The notes below the pieces were generated by a model. It was not told the DNA's origin and searched no databases. It saw only the letters and a list, made by a program, of their open reading frames with translations. This document shows positions 1 through 9,148 of a stretch of 64,000 nt of DNA, one piece after another. The position numbers were made by a program, and so were the translations under genes. The stretch's first letter is position 1. Each line of letters starts with the position of its first letter. The stretch lies in contig NZ_CP035925.1 of NCBI RefSeq assembly GCF_013373365.1, positions 496,001 through 560,000 of the forward strand, in the 5' to 3' direction. Source of the stretch: Lentibacillus sp. CBA3610 (lineage in GTDB: Bacteria > Bacillota > Bacilli > Bacillales > Amphibacillaceae).

Positions 1-1
1 T

Positions 2-727
2 ACTTTAAAGATAGCTGGTTACAGTCTTCTGCCATTCTCACTCATTTTAATTCAACCGGATTTAGGGTCCTCACTGATAATCGTAACTATTACACTTACG
101 TTAATCCTTGTCTCAAGTATATCCAGGAAAATGATAGGTATATTGGTTACTGGTATGATTAGTTTAGTTGCTGCTTTTTTAGTTATATATCAATCTTATT
201 ATGATGTCCTTACAAAAGTATTCAAACCCCATCAACTGGGAAGAATTTATGGTTGGTTAAATCCGAATGAGTTTTCTTCTGATTATGGTTATCAATTAAA
301 ACAAGCGGTGACGGGAATTGGTTCGGGGCAATTGACAGGCTCAGGATATAACCAGGGTGTTCAAGTACAAAATGGCAGTATCCCAGAGGTGCACACCGAC
401 TTTATTTTTGCAGTTATTGGGGAGGAGTTTGGGTTTTTGGGCACAAGTCTATTAATCTCTATTTATTTCTTACTCATTTATCGCATTATTATTATTGCAC
501 TTTCTGCTAATCATTTGTTTGGTATCTATATTTGTGTTGGAACCATTGGCTTACTGACGTTCCAGGTGTTTCAAAACATTGCCATGACCATTGGCTTAAT
601 GCCCATTACAGGTCTTGCTTTACCACTTGTGAGCTATGGTGGAAGTGCGTTATTGACCAACATGATTGCTTTAGGTTTAGTATTCAGTGTCCAAATGCGT
701 TCTAAAAATTATCTGTTCAGTAACTAG
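2..727 (+). CDS. FtsW/RodA/SpoVE-family SEDS protein, 5' end outside window
   Basis: Integral-membrane SEDS-family protein; members are peptidoglycan glycosyltransferases or lipid II-handling proteins working with class B PBPs in elongation, division or sporulation. The reading frame is open from base 2, so the start lies upstream of the window. The frame contains the family motif QPDLGSS near the left edge, several hydrophobic segments, the extracellular PEVHTDFIFAVIGEE loop and the C-terminal LPLVSYGGSALL motif. A second SEDS gene follows after 21 bp, so the two are probably cotranscribed. Whether this paralogue acts in growth, division or spore formation cannot be read from the sequence. 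Confidence 0.9.
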   Translation, partial: TLKIAGYSLLPFSLILIQPDLGSSLIIVTITLTLILVSSISRKMIGILVTGMISLVAAFLVIYQSYYDVLTKVFKPHQLGRIYGWLNPNEFSSDYGYQLKQAVTGIGSGQLTGSGYNQGVQVQNGSIPEVHTDFIFAVIGEEFGFLGTSLLISIYFLLIYRIIIIALSANHLFGIYICVGTIGLLTFQVFQNIAMTIGLMPITGLALPLVSYGGSALLTNMIALGLVFSVQMRSKNYLFSN

Positions 728-748
728 TGAGCTGGGAGCCGAGGTGTT

Positions 749-1858
749 ATGATACGTCAAAAAGTGAAACAGATGGACCTGCCATTAATTATATGTATAC
801 TGATTTTAATCGTGTTTGGCACTATGATGGTTTATAGTGCCAGTTATGTACAAGGTGATATTCATTTTAATGACTCCCGCTATTTTTTTACTAGACAAGT
901 GATATGGTTCGGGATTGGGATTCTATTCTCCCTGATAGCTGCGTTAATACCCTACCGGTTATATAGCAGACTAAGCCCTGTTTTTGTTTTGTTATCGATT
1001 TTATTGTTGGTGCTTGTGTTAGTGCCAGGAATAGGTGTTGAGAGAAATAATTCACAACGATGGATACAGGTTGGCACCTTTCTATTCCAGCCGACTGAAG
1101 CGGTGAAGCTATGTATGATTATTTACTTTGCTGCCATTTATGCTAAGAAGCAGTCTTATATTACTCAATTTAAACAAGGCGTCATGCCCCCGCTTCTTAT
1201 ATTGGCTGTTGTATCTTTGCTGATCTTGCAACAACCGGATTTAGGTTCGGCATCTTTATTAATCATGGCTTGCGGTGTTATTGTGTTATGCGCCGGTGTT
1301 CGGTTTCCTCATATTGGGATATTACTAGGCGTTGGTATAACCAGTTTTAGTTATTTTTCTTTAACATCGACCTATCGTTTCAATCGATTAACATCCTTTT
1401 TGAATGCTTTGGAAGATATGGCCGGAGAAGGTTATCAGTTGGTTAACAGCTATGTTGCCATTGCTTCGGGAGGATTTTTAGGGAATGGACTTGGCAATAG
1501 TGTACAAAAAACCGGTTTTTTACCGGAAGCGCATACAGACTTTATAATGGCGATTATTGTAGAGGAATTAGGGTTTTTCGGCTTGGGCATTGTCATATTC
1601 TCTTATATATTTATTATGTTTCGGGGCGTGAAAATTGCTAAAACAATGGATGATATGTTCCCGAAATTACTGGCAATAGGATTGACATTTCAATTGATGC
1701 TTCAGGCTATCATTAATTTGGGTGCAGTGTCCGGAATGTTACCAATAACTGGTATAACCCTTCCGTTTATAAGTTATGGTGGATCTTCATTGGTTTTTAC
1801 AATGATTACGGCCGGTATTTTAGTAAATCTTTCGTCACAGGTTCCTAAAAAAGTGTAA
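749..1858 (+). CDS. FtsW/RodA/SpoVE-family SEDS protein (second tandem copy)
   Basis: A 369-residue polytopic membrane protein of the SEDS glycosyltransferase family. Visible motifs are QQPDLGSASL (about residue 160), PEAHTDFIMAIIVEELGF (about 260) and LPFISYGGSSL near the C-terminus, in the expected order. The ATG at 749 follows a GAGGTG Shine-Dalgarno-like stretch by a few bases. It lies 21 bp behind another SEDS gene and in the same orientation. The pair is not in a dcw cluster: the next genes are sbcDC. The two proteins are clearly diverged paralogues rather than a recent duplication. Confidence 0.9.
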   Translation: MIRQKVKQMDLPLIICILILIVFGTMMVYSASYVQGDIHFNDSRYFFTRQVIWFGIGILFSLIAALIPYRLYSRLSPVFVLLSILLLVLVLVPGIGVERNNSQRWIQVGTFLFQPTEAVKLCMIIYFAAIYAKKQSYITQFKQGVMPPLLILAVVSLLILQQPDLGSASLLIMACGVIVLCAGVRFPHIGILLGVGITSFSYFSLTSTYRFNRLTSFLNALEDMAGEGYQLVNSYVAIASGGFLGNGLGNSVQKTGFLPEAHTDFIMAIIVEELGFFGLGIVIFSYIFIMFRGVKIAKTMDDMFPKLLAIGLTFQLMLQAIINLGAVSGMLPITGITLPFISYGGSSLVFTMITAGILVNLSSQVPKKV

Positions 1859-1999
1859 GTCAGGACGTATCACCATCCCGCATTGGTGAACCATGGGGTT
1901 TCCATCCAATAACCTATTATTTTCTTATCCTATCTAACACGCAGCGATCATTTTATATTATAATAGAATAATAACATCGTGCGGAAAGGAGTCAAGCCT

Positions 2000-3190
2000 A
2001 TGAAATTATTCCATACAGCGGACTGGCATCTGGGAAAGCTCGTCCAGGGTGTGTACATGACGGAGGATCAGCGTTTTGTTCTGGATCAATTCTCGAAAGC
2101 CGTTGAAGCGGAAAGGCCCGATGCCGTGATTATTGCCGGTGATTTGTATGATCGTGCGGTACCGCCGACTGAAGCTGTCCATTTATTGGATGAGGTCCTG
2201 AGCAAAATCGTGCTTGAGTTAAAGACGCCTGTATTGGCAGTTGCGGGGAACCACGACAGTCCGGGCCGTCTTAACTTTGGAAGTCATATTATGAAGCAAA
2301 ACGGTTTCCATATCGTTGGTAATTTTGATGCGGATTTGAAGCCGGTTAAGCTGCATGATGAACATGGTCCGGTGCATTTTCACCCCGTGCCATATTGTGA
2401 CCCGAGCGTTGTGCGGACCAGGTTGGAAGACGATGACATTCGGACACATAATGATGCGGCTCGGGAAATTGTGGAAAACATTCGCCGGCAGATGGATCCG
2501 GACGCCCGGCATGTGTACATAGGCCATGCGTTTATCACCCCGTTCGGTGAGGAGAAAGAAAATACGAGCGATTCCGAACGGCCGCTTTCTATCGGAGGAG
2601 CGGAATATGTTGATGCCCATCACTTTTCACCATTCCACTATACAGCATTAGGACACTTGCATCAGGCACACCATGTCAGTAACGAATCAGTTCGGTATTC
2701 CGGGTCGATTCTCAAATATTCTATTTCCGAAGAACACCATCAAAAAGGCTATTCGATCGTTGAGCTGGACGCCAATGGAAAAGTGTCGATTGAAAAGCGT
2801 ACACTAACGCCAAAACGGGATATCCGAACAGTGGAAGCGACAATGGAGGATTTACTGACCCATCCGGTTAATGACGATTATGTGTTTGTTCGTTTACTTG
2901 ATGATGCACCTGTCTTATCACCAATGGAACGCATCAGGTCGGTTTATCCAAATGCGATGCATGTTGAGCGAAAGCATTATGGACCTTCCCCTTCATCAGC
3001 GGAAAGCAAGAAGAAGATGGACCGCACCAATATGAGTGATGTGGATCTTTTTAAAGCTTTTTACAAGGAAGTGAAGGGGACCGATGTAACGGAGGAAACA
3101 GAAGCGATTTTCAAAGAAGTTCTTGATAAACTTTTAAAAGATGAACAGGAGTCGGCACAAACCGGACAGGAAAAAGCGGTATCGAAATAA
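2000..3190 (+). CDS. sbcD: Exonuclease subunit SbcD (Mre11-type nuclease)
   Basis: The calcineurin-like metallophosphoesterase subunit of the SbcCD complex, which trims hairpins and blocked DNA ends. The metal-binding series is visible in order: HTADWHLGK (residues 4-12), GDLYDR, GNHDS and the GHLH motif, followed by the C-terminal capping and SbcC-binding region. I chose ATG 2000 over the in-frame GTG 21 bp upstream. A GGAAAGGAG site ends 8 bp before it, and the protein then starts MKLFHTADWHLGK as in its relatives. Length is 396 residues, normal for the family. sbcC follows after 21 bp, giving the usual sbcD-sbcC operon. Confidence 0.95.
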   Translation: MKLFHTADWHLGKLVQGVYMTEDQRFVLDQFSKAVEAERPDAVIIAGDLYDRAVPPTEAVHLLDEVLSKIVLELKTPVLAVAGNHDSPGRLNFGSHIMKQNGFHIVGNFDADLKPVKLHDEHGPVHFHPVPYCDPSVVRTRLEDDDIRTHNDAAREIVENIRRQMDPDARHVYIGHAFITPFGEEKENTSDSERPLSIGGAEYVDAHHFSPFHYTALGHLHQAHHVSNESVRYSGSILKYSISEEHHQKGYSIVELDANGKVSIEKRTLTPKRDIRTVEATMEDLLTHPVNDDYVFVRLLDDAPVLSPMERIRSVYPNAMHVERKHYGPSPSSAESKKKMDRTNMSDVDLFKAFYKEVKGTDVTEETEAIFKEVLDKLLKDEQESAQTGQEKAVSK

Positions 3191-3211
3191 AACTCTGGGG
3201 GGGTATACACG

Positions 3212-6200
3212 TTGAGACCACTTAAATTGACCATGACGGCATTTGGCCCGTACAAGAAGACAGAAGTCATTGATTTCGCGGAACTCCAGGAGAATAAATT
3301 GTTTGTCATTTCCGGGAATACAGGTGCCGGAAAAACAACGATATTTGATGGGATCTGTTTTGCCTTGTATGGAAGCGCGAGTGGAACAGACAGGGAAGAT
3401 CACCGGATGCTGCGCAGTGATTTTGCTGATGATGATACCCATACATCGGTTGAATTGGAATTTGAACTGAACGGGCACTTTTATCGGATTTTCCGCCAGT
3501 TAGGCCACGTCAAACAAGGGAACAAAACAAAGACAGGTGAACGATATGAGTTTTATGAAAAAGTGGACGGAAAGGAAATCCCTTGTGTTGACAGGCAAAT
3601 GGTTTCCGAGATTAATAAGAAAGCAGAAGCGATCATCGGTCTCACGCAGGATCAGTTCAAACAGATTGTCATGCTGCCCCAGGGTGAGTTTCGCAAACTA
3701 CTAACGTCAGAAACGGAAAATAAGGAAGCGATTTTGCGCAGGATCTTTAAAACAGAATCGTACAAGCAATTGAACGAGTTGCTGAAACAGAAGAAAGATA
3801 GCGTCCAGCAGAATTTTAACCGGGAAAAACAAATGCGTGACCATTATATCCAAACGATTTCGCAGGCACTGCCGAATCGGGAGGGCTCCCCGTTATTTCA
3901 GATACTTGATGAGGAATATTATAATACCAACCAGGTCATCACCGGGCTGGATGATGAAATCCAGTTTTATCACGACCAAATTGCCATCGACCGGCAAAAA
4001 TATGAACAGGCGTACAATACACATAGCAGAAAGCAAACCGAATTCCATCAGGCAAAGGCATTGAATGACCGTTTTCAGGAATTGGAGCAGAAAGAAAACC
4101 AGCTGAAGCGGCTGCAGGAACAAGTACCGGAATTTGCCGGGAAGGAAAAACAGCTGGAAGCAGCGAATCGGGCAAGCAATATTGACGTATATGAAAAACA
4201 AGCTTCCGATTGGCGAAAAGAAGAGAAAGTAAAAACAAGTGCTTTAAAGGATGCGGGAACTCTCAGTAAACAGGCGGCAGTAAAATTGGAGCATGCCCGG
4301 TCTATCCATGAGCAGGAAGAAAACAATAAACAAAAAAGGGAAGATGTCAGTAAAAAACTGGACCAGCTTCAAGAATTTCTTCCGGTTGTCAAAGATATCG
4401 ATGAACAAAAACAGGAAATAGAAAGACAAAGGAAACAGACGAATCAAGTGTATGATAATTTGGAAAAAGCAAAAGGTCAGTTGAAAGAAAAAAATGAGGC
4501 GGCAGAAAATCTGAATAAACAGATTACCCAGATGGATCAAGCGGTCAGTCAATTGCCTGAAAAACAAGAAGCGCTTAATCACATGCGCGAACAGGTAAAG
4601 GTGCTGATGACGTTTCTTGATTTGCAGGCGAAGCAAGTGCAAATTGATCAGGATTTGCAAACGAAAGAAACCGCTTTTCTTGAAACGAAGCAGAAGTACG
4701 ATCAATTGGAACAGGATTGGATGCACAACCAGGCAAGCTTTTTAGCGGCACACCTGCATGATGGTGAATCCTGCCCAGTCTGCGGCAGCTCGGAACATCC
4801 GCACAAGGCTGGTCAACAGGAAAAAGATTTGACAAAAGAGCAGCTTGAAGCATTAAAGAAGGAGCTGGACGAGAACGATCGTGATTACCGGAATGCTGCT
4901 GCCACACAAAAATCAAATGCCTCCCAATTGGACGAAAAAAAGGAAGAACTCAAGCAGTATCAAATCGGTCCTGAGACTGCACAAGCCGTGAAGGAGCAGC
5001 TCACTGACAAAGGAAAACAGCTAAACGAAGAAGTTGAGTCATTAAAAAAACAGAACGAAGACCTTAAAAAGGCAAAGGAAATATATGAAAAAGAATCCGG
5101 CGAACTGAAAAAAATAGAAGCGGACAAAGAGCGCCTCAATAAAACGTATCAGGAGCAAAATACATCATATGAAAAAGCAAAGGCAGTATATGATGAACGC
5201 TTGCGCAACATCCCTGAAGAAGTGCGGACGTTAGCAGAACTGGAAAAACAAATTAAGGAAACGACAGATCAAAAAGCCAAGTTGGAAAAAGCTTGGGAAG
5301 ATGCCCAAACAAAGCTGCAGCAGGCTAAAGAGGAACAGGCAAAAGCAACTGCCGATCTGACGAATAAACAAAAGCAGCTTGAGGAAACAACCGGCAAACG
5401 AAAAAAGGCTGCGCGAGAATTTGAAGCATCTCTTGATAATGCCGGTTTTGAATCTGAAGAAGCGTACCAGCAAGCAAAAATACCTGCTGCTGAACGCGAA
5501 AAACTGAAGGAATCGATTCAACAGTTTTATGAGCAGCTTTCAGCATTAAAACAAGTCGTCAGTGATTTACAGGAATCATTGAAAGATAAACAAAAAATGG
5601 ATTTAACAGCAATTGAAAGCGAGCTGGAAAATTTAAGGCAGGCCTATGAATTGGCGCTCAAGCAATTAAACCTGTCTAAAGACTATTATCAGGATGCTTC
5701 TGATTTGAAAGTGAATATAATGGAGGCAAACGAACACGTTATTGTAAGCGAAAAAGAACTGGCGACCGTCACCGATCTTTACGATGTTCTAAGAGGGCAA
5801 AACGATCAGAAAATCTCGTTTGAACGCTATTTGCAAATTGAATATTTGGAGCGGATTATTGAGGCAGCCAACGGACGGCTTAGAGATCTGTCCAAAGGCC
5901 AATTTTACTTGATGCGAAGTGACCGGCAGGAATCCCATGGCAAACAAAGCGGTCTGGCACTTGACGTTTACGATGCCTATACGGGTCAGACACGTGACGT
6001 TAAAACATTATCAGGCGGCGAGAAATTTAATGCTTCATTATGCCTGGCCCTCGGCATGTCAGATGTTATTCAGAGCTTCCAGGGCAATATATCTATTGAC
6101 ACGATGTTCATCGATGAAGGATTTGGGTCACTGGATGAGGAAACATTGAATAAATCAATCGAAACATTAATCGACTTGCAGCAGTCCGGCCGCATGATTG

Positions 6201-6304
6201 GGGTTATTTCACATGTTCAGGATCTGAAAGCCATGCTTCCTGCAAGACTGGATGTTGTGAAAACGAAAGAAGGATCGAGCAGGACAGAATTTGTCGTGTC
6301 GTGA
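3212..6304 (+). CDS. sbcC: Exonuclease subunit SbcC (Rad50-type SMC ATPase)
   Basis: The ATPase partner of SbcD. The 1030-residue protein has an N-terminal Walker A (GNTGAGKTT, about residues 35-43) and a long coiled coil of Lys/Glu/Gln heptads. That coil is interrupted by the zinc hook CPVCG (about residues 521-525). The C-terminal ABC signature LSGGEKF lies near residue 933 and Walker B MFIDEGFGSLDEE near 965. It starts with TTG behind a G-rich Shine-Dalgarno site and then reads RPLKLTMTAFGPY, the conserved N-terminus. The gene is full length and intact, directly behind sbcD. Confidence 0.95.
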   Translation: MRPLKLTMTAFGPYKKTEVIDFAELQENKLFVISGNTGAGKTTIFDGICFALYGSASGTDREDHRMLRSDFADDDTHTSVELEFELNGHFYRIFRQLGHVKQGNKTKTGERYEFYEKVDGKEIPCVDRQMVSEINKKAEAIIGLTQDQFKQIVMLPQGEFRKLLTSETENKEAILRRIFKTESYKQLNELLKQKKDSVQQNFNREKQMRDHYIQTISQALPNREGSPLFQILDEEYYNTNQVITGLDDEIQFYHDQIAIDRQKYEQAYNTHSRKQTEFHQAKALNDRFQELEQKENQLKRLQEQVPEFAGKEKQLEAANRASNIDVYEKQASDWRKEEKVKTSALKDAGTLSKQAAVKLEHARSIHEQEENNKQKREDVSKKLDQLQEFLPVVKDIDEQKQEIERQRKQTNQVYDNLEKAKGQLKEKNEAAENLNKQITQMDQAVSQLPEKQEALNHMREQVKVLMTFLDLQAKQVQIDQDLQTKETAFLETKQKYDQLEQDWMHNQASFLAAHLHDGESCPVCGSSEHPHKAGQQEKDLTKEQLEALKKELDENDRDYRNAAATQKSNASQLDEKKEELKQYQIGPETAQAVKEQLTDKGKQLNEEVESLKKQNEDLKKAKEIYEKESGELKKIEADKERLNKTYQEQNTSYEKAKAVYDERLRNIPEEVRTLAELEKQIKETTDQKAKLEKAWEDAQTKLQQAKEEQAKATADLTNKQKQLEETTGKRKKAAREFEASLDNAGFESEEAYQQAKIPAAEREKLKESIQQFYEQLSALKQVVSDLQESLKDKQKMDLTAIESELENLRQAYELALKQLNLSKDYYQDASDLKVNIMEANEHVIVSEKELATVTDLYDVLRGQNDQKISFERYLQIEYLERIIEAANGRLRDLSKGQFYLMRSDRQESHGKQSGLALDVYDAYTGQTRDVKTLSGGEKFNASLCLALGMSDVIQSFQGNISIDTMFIDEGFGSLDEETLNKSIETLIDLQQSGRMIGVISHVQDLKAMLPARLDVVKTKEGSSRTEFVVS

Positions 6305-6318
6305 GAGTAATTGATAGG

Positions 6319-6378
6319 CGTCCCGGGATGATATTGTCAGTTTCTGAGCTGACCATTTCGTTCACGGGACGATATTTT
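6319..6378 (+). terminator. Possible terminator after sbcDC
   Basis: CGTCCCG at 6319 pairs with CGGGACG at 6365. A smaller inner stem, GTCAG/CTGAC, lies within the loop, and an AT-rich stretch (atattttta) follows. The loop is long, so this is a weaker terminator candidate than the others in the window. Confidence 0.4.
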
Positions 6379-6708
6379 TATTTTACGGAAGAAGCAACGA
6401 GTCAATTCACTGCCCAACATAGACACTTTTTTGTATGGTCTATACTGTATGATGAAATTTAATGGAATCGCATATATGAGGTAACATGTCTTAATCAAAC
6501 ATTCCACAAACATGAAGTTTGAATAATCATATATTTCTGTTATTATAAGCATATAGACTTAATATATGGAAAGAACTAACAATTAAATAGTGCAAATTTC
6601 CAATTACATACATTTTTTTTGCGTACCCTGTGCTTTATAATGAATTTATAGTCAAGGGAAACAGCTAAGATTGCATGTCGTGATTGGCAGTGTGGGCTTT
6701 GATAGGAT
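6379..6708. other. Gene-free stretch before the sinI-like gene
   Basis: An AT-rich stretch with no convincing open frame on either strand. A TATAAT hexamer at 6636-6641 could be a -10 box for the small genes downstream, but I see no good -35 box at the matching distance. Confidence 0.4.
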
Positions 6709-6879
6709 ATGTGTCAGGATTTACCAACCATTGCCAGTATCCGCAAGAAAATAACCATATGGTCAGAAAAAGGCAAACCCATCGAAAGTTGGGGACGCAA
6801 CGTTACAGGTCTTCCATGGCAGCATGATGACGGCTGGACTGCCTGCGGTACGCATTGTACCAGAAGGGGGAGCATATGA
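6709..6879 (+). CDS. Candidate 56-residue ORF overlapping sinI-like start
   Basis: An open frame from ATG 6709 to TGA 6879. It encodes a 56-residue, basic, Trp- and Cys-containing peptide beginning MCQDLPTIASIRKK. Its stop overlaps the ATG of the sinI-like gene as ATGA, which would allow translational coupling. The upstream Shine-Dalgarno match is poor (gataggat) and I recognise no family. It could equally be the transcribed leader of sinI, so I treat it as an unproven candidate. Confidence 0.3.
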   Translation: MCQDLPTIASIRKKITIWSEKGKPIESWGRNVTGLPWQHDDGWTACGTHCTRRGSI

Positions 6880-7028
6880 TTGAAAGGGTTCATGTAAAAC
6901 ATGATCACGAATGGGTCAACCTGATGAGGGAAGCAAAGGAACTGGGGTTAAGTGTTGAAGAGGTAAGGCAGTTTCTGCAGAAGGAGAGGGAGGAAGTCAT
7001 AAAACAGGGCGATGTTCAGAAAGATTGA
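6876..7028 (+). CDS. SinI-like anti-repressor peptide
   Basis: A 50-residue peptide matching the SinI domain pattern: an acidic and amphipathic first helix (HEWVNLMREAKELGLS), then a second helix with the conserved EEVRQFLQKE stretch. SinI-type peptides bind the SinR/SlrR class of repressors and free biofilm and sporulation genes. A GGGGG Shine-Dalgarno stretch lies just before the ATG. No sinR-like HTH gene is adjacent, so the partner must lie elsewhere, as for other orphan SinI paralogues. A clear terminator follows 20 bp after the stop, so this is a self-contained small transcript. Confidence 0.75.
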   Translation: MIERVHVKHDHEWVNLMREAKELGLSVEEVRQFLQKEREEVIKQGDVQKD

Positions 7029-7048
7029 ATATTCACGAATGATGGGGG

Positions 7049-7079
7049 AATCGTATTCCAGGTGTGGATACGATTTTTT
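7049..7079 (+). terminator. Rho-independent terminator of the sinI-like gene
   Basis: Perfect 8-bp stem AATCGTAT (7049-7056) with ATACGATT (7068-7075), an 11-base loop, and a T tract running to 7079. Confidence 0.75.
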
Positions 7080-7256
7080 GTTTATTTTTGAATGACCAAA
7101 TGCCAAATTCTATTCATTTATTATTTTTTTCACCGGCGGGGTACGGTCATGAAGATTTGTCTTTGTTAAATACTTCACTTATTATTGTTAATAGATGCTG
7201 ACTTTCAAATTTGCAGTGAAAAAATATTTAAGCAGCAATTCGACAACACTATACGT

Positions 7257-7283
7257 GTTTAACATCAGATAAAAAAAGGAATA
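7257..7283 (+). promoter_or_regulatory. Possible sigma-B-like promoter for the aarF/ubiB gene
   Basis: GTTTAA at 7257 and GGAATA at 7278 are separated by 15 bp, loosely matching the general-stress consensus GTTTAA / GGGTAT. The -10 half deviates, so this is only a suggestion. It sits about 55 bp before the start codon. Confidence 0.25.
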
Positions 7284-7336
7284 AATCATTATCTGTGAAG
7301 CGTTTCAATCATAGGATAGCTAGGGGGTGTTCATGA

Positions 7337-9010
7337 ATGTTAGGAAAAAGAATCAAACATACAAGGCGCTATCAGGAAATTATCAATGTACTCATGAAAA
7401 ATGGATTCAGTCATTTTCTATTCTGGGTCGGTTTAACTGACCGCAGAACGGCAAAAAAGAATGCATCAGAAGAGATCGATATAGATAAGCAAAATATCGG
7501 AAAACGGCTTCGTTATTCTTTACAGGAATTGGGGCCAACTGCTATTAAATTGGGCCAGATTGCAAGCACACGCTATGATACACTCCCGGATGAAATCACA
7601 ACAGAGCTTGAAAAACTGCAGGATCATGCACCTGTTCTCGACTTCGATCATGTACGTCACACCATCGAGACGGAACTGGATGACAGGATTGACAATTTAT
7701 TTGATCATGTCAATCCCGAGCCCCTTGCTACGGCCTCGATTGGACAAGTGCATACCGCTCGTCTGTTCAGTGGAGAAGAGGTAGCGGTCAAAGTACAGCG
7801 TCCCGGTCTTAAACCTAAGATGGAGACAGACCTTGAAATCCTGCGCGGTATCGGCCATATGCTTGAAGAGAGGACAGGCTGGGCACAACGTTACCGGCTT
7901 TGCGACATAATCGATGAATTAGCCGATACACTGACAAACGAGCTGGATTACATACTGGAAGGCCGCAGTGGTGAGCAGGTGGCGTCACAATTTGATACGC
8001 AGTTTTACATTAAGTTTCCGGAAATATACTGGGAATACACCACACAGAAAGTCATCACAATGGAAAAAATCGATGGAATTAAGATTTCGGAAAACGAACA
8101 GCTTGACGAGGGAGGCTATGACCGGGAAACGATTGCCAAACGTCTGGCGGACTCGATGCTGAGGCAAATTCTTGAAGATGGTTTTTTCCACGCAGATCCG
8201 CATTCAGGCAATATTTATATTTTGCCTAAAAATACGGTCGCGTTTTTGGACTTTGGCCAGACCGGTCATGTCGGCGACAATCTGAAACGTCATTTTGCTT
8301 CGATTATTGTTAATCTGCAGCAGGGTGACACGATGGCCTTGATTAAAACATTTTCCAAAATGGATCTGATTGAAGAAGAAACGGATATCGAGGGGTTAAA
8401 GAGGGATCTTGATAAACTTCATCAGCAATATGAAAATGTTAAGATAAAAGATCTCAGTCTGGGCCGGATCATTATTGGGATATTTAATGTTGTTTATCAC
8501 CACCATATTAAGGTGCCGACGGAAATGGTCATCATCAGTAAAGCAATTCTGACGCTGGAAGGTGTGCTCGGCAGGCTTGATCCGGAGTTCAGCTTATCGC
8601 GCGCAGCCGAGCCGTATGCCCGGAAAATACTGCTCAAACGCTATCATCCAAAGGAAATTATCCGGAACGCAGTATATGAAATTGGGGAGAATATTGAAAT
8701 TTTGTCAGGTTTGCCCAATGACGTCAAGGAAGTATTATCCGTTGTTAAAAAAGGCAAGGTCGGCTTGGACATTAATTTAAAGCATAGTGACCTGATCATG
8801 CGCCGGCTTGACAGGATCAGCAATCGCATTGCATTCAGTATTTTGATGCTTGCCTTCAGTATCATTATGGCAGGTCTGATAGTCGGATTTGCCATTTTAG
8901 GTGAAAGCAGCATGATCTGGGATGTGCCCATCATCGAAATCGGTACAGTCATTGCCTTGTTTATGTTTCTCCTGATGGCATTTATTATTATTCGTTCCGG
9001 CCGGATGTGA
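7337..9010 (+). CDS. AarF/UbiB (ABC1) family atypical kinase
   Basis: A 557-residue membrane-anchored member of the ABC1/ADCK/UbiB family of atypical protein-kinase-like proteins, linked in other organisms to isoprenoid quinone metabolism. The family KxGQ motif is visible (AIKLGQIAS, about residues 72-80). It is followed by the Ala-rich loop region ATASIGQVHTA, the VAVKVQRPG lysine strand, the catalytic-loop FFHADPHSGN and FLDFGQTG in place of DFG. Two hydrophobic segments at about 500-555 form a C-terminal membrane anchor. A GGGGGTG site precedes the ATG. The gene stands alone and converges on vpr. Its substrate is not known. Confidence 0.9.
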   Translation: MLGKRIKHTRRYQEIINVLMKNGFSHFLFWVGLTDRRTAKKNASEEIDIDKQNIGKRLRYSLQELGPTAIKLGQIASTRYDTLPDEITTELEKLQDHAPVLDFDHVRHTIETELDDRIDNLFDHVNPEPLATASIGQVHTARLFSGEEVAVKVQRPGLKPKMETDLEILRGIGHMLEERTGWAQRYRLCDIIDELADTLTNELDYILEGRSGEQVASQFDTQFYIKFPEIYWEYTTQKVITMEKIDGIKISENEQLDEGGYDRETIAKRLADSMLRQILEDGFFHADPHSGNIYILPKNTVAFLDFGQTGHVGDNLKRHFASIIVNLQQGDTMALIKTFSKMDLIEEETDIEGLKRDLDKLHQQYENVKIKDLSLGRIIIGIFNVVYHHHIKVPTEMVIISKAILTLEGVLGRLDPEFSLSRAAEPYARKILLKRYHPKEIIRNAVYEIGENIEILSGLPNDVKEVLSVVKKGKVGLDINLKHSDLIMRRLDRISNRIAFSILMLAFSIIMAGLIVGFAILGESSMIWDVPIIEIGTVIALFMFLLMAFIIIRSGRM

Positions 9011-9111
9011 AGGTAAAGCTGCCTGAGATGAGATCGGAATGTTTAGGCACTTATATTCCTGGCAAAGCAGAAATATTAACAGAAGAATAGGAGCAACATC
9101 AATTAACAAAC

Positions 9112-9144
9112 AAAACCAGTGCCCACTATGTGGACACTGGTTTT
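9112..9144. terminator. Bidirectional terminator between ubiB-like gene and vpr
   Basis: AAAACCAGTG at 9112 pairs with CACTGGTTTT ending at 9144. The stem extends inward through CCAC/GTGG with one mismatch, around a 3-base loop. A and T runs at both ends allow it to serve both converging genes. Confidence 0.85.
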
Positions 9145-9148
9145 AGTT

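Noticed and set aside
4244-4726. 160-residue minus-strand frame within sbcC
   Set aside because: Antisense shadow of the Lys/Glu-rich coiled-coil region, giving Leu/Phe-rich translation without a start signal.
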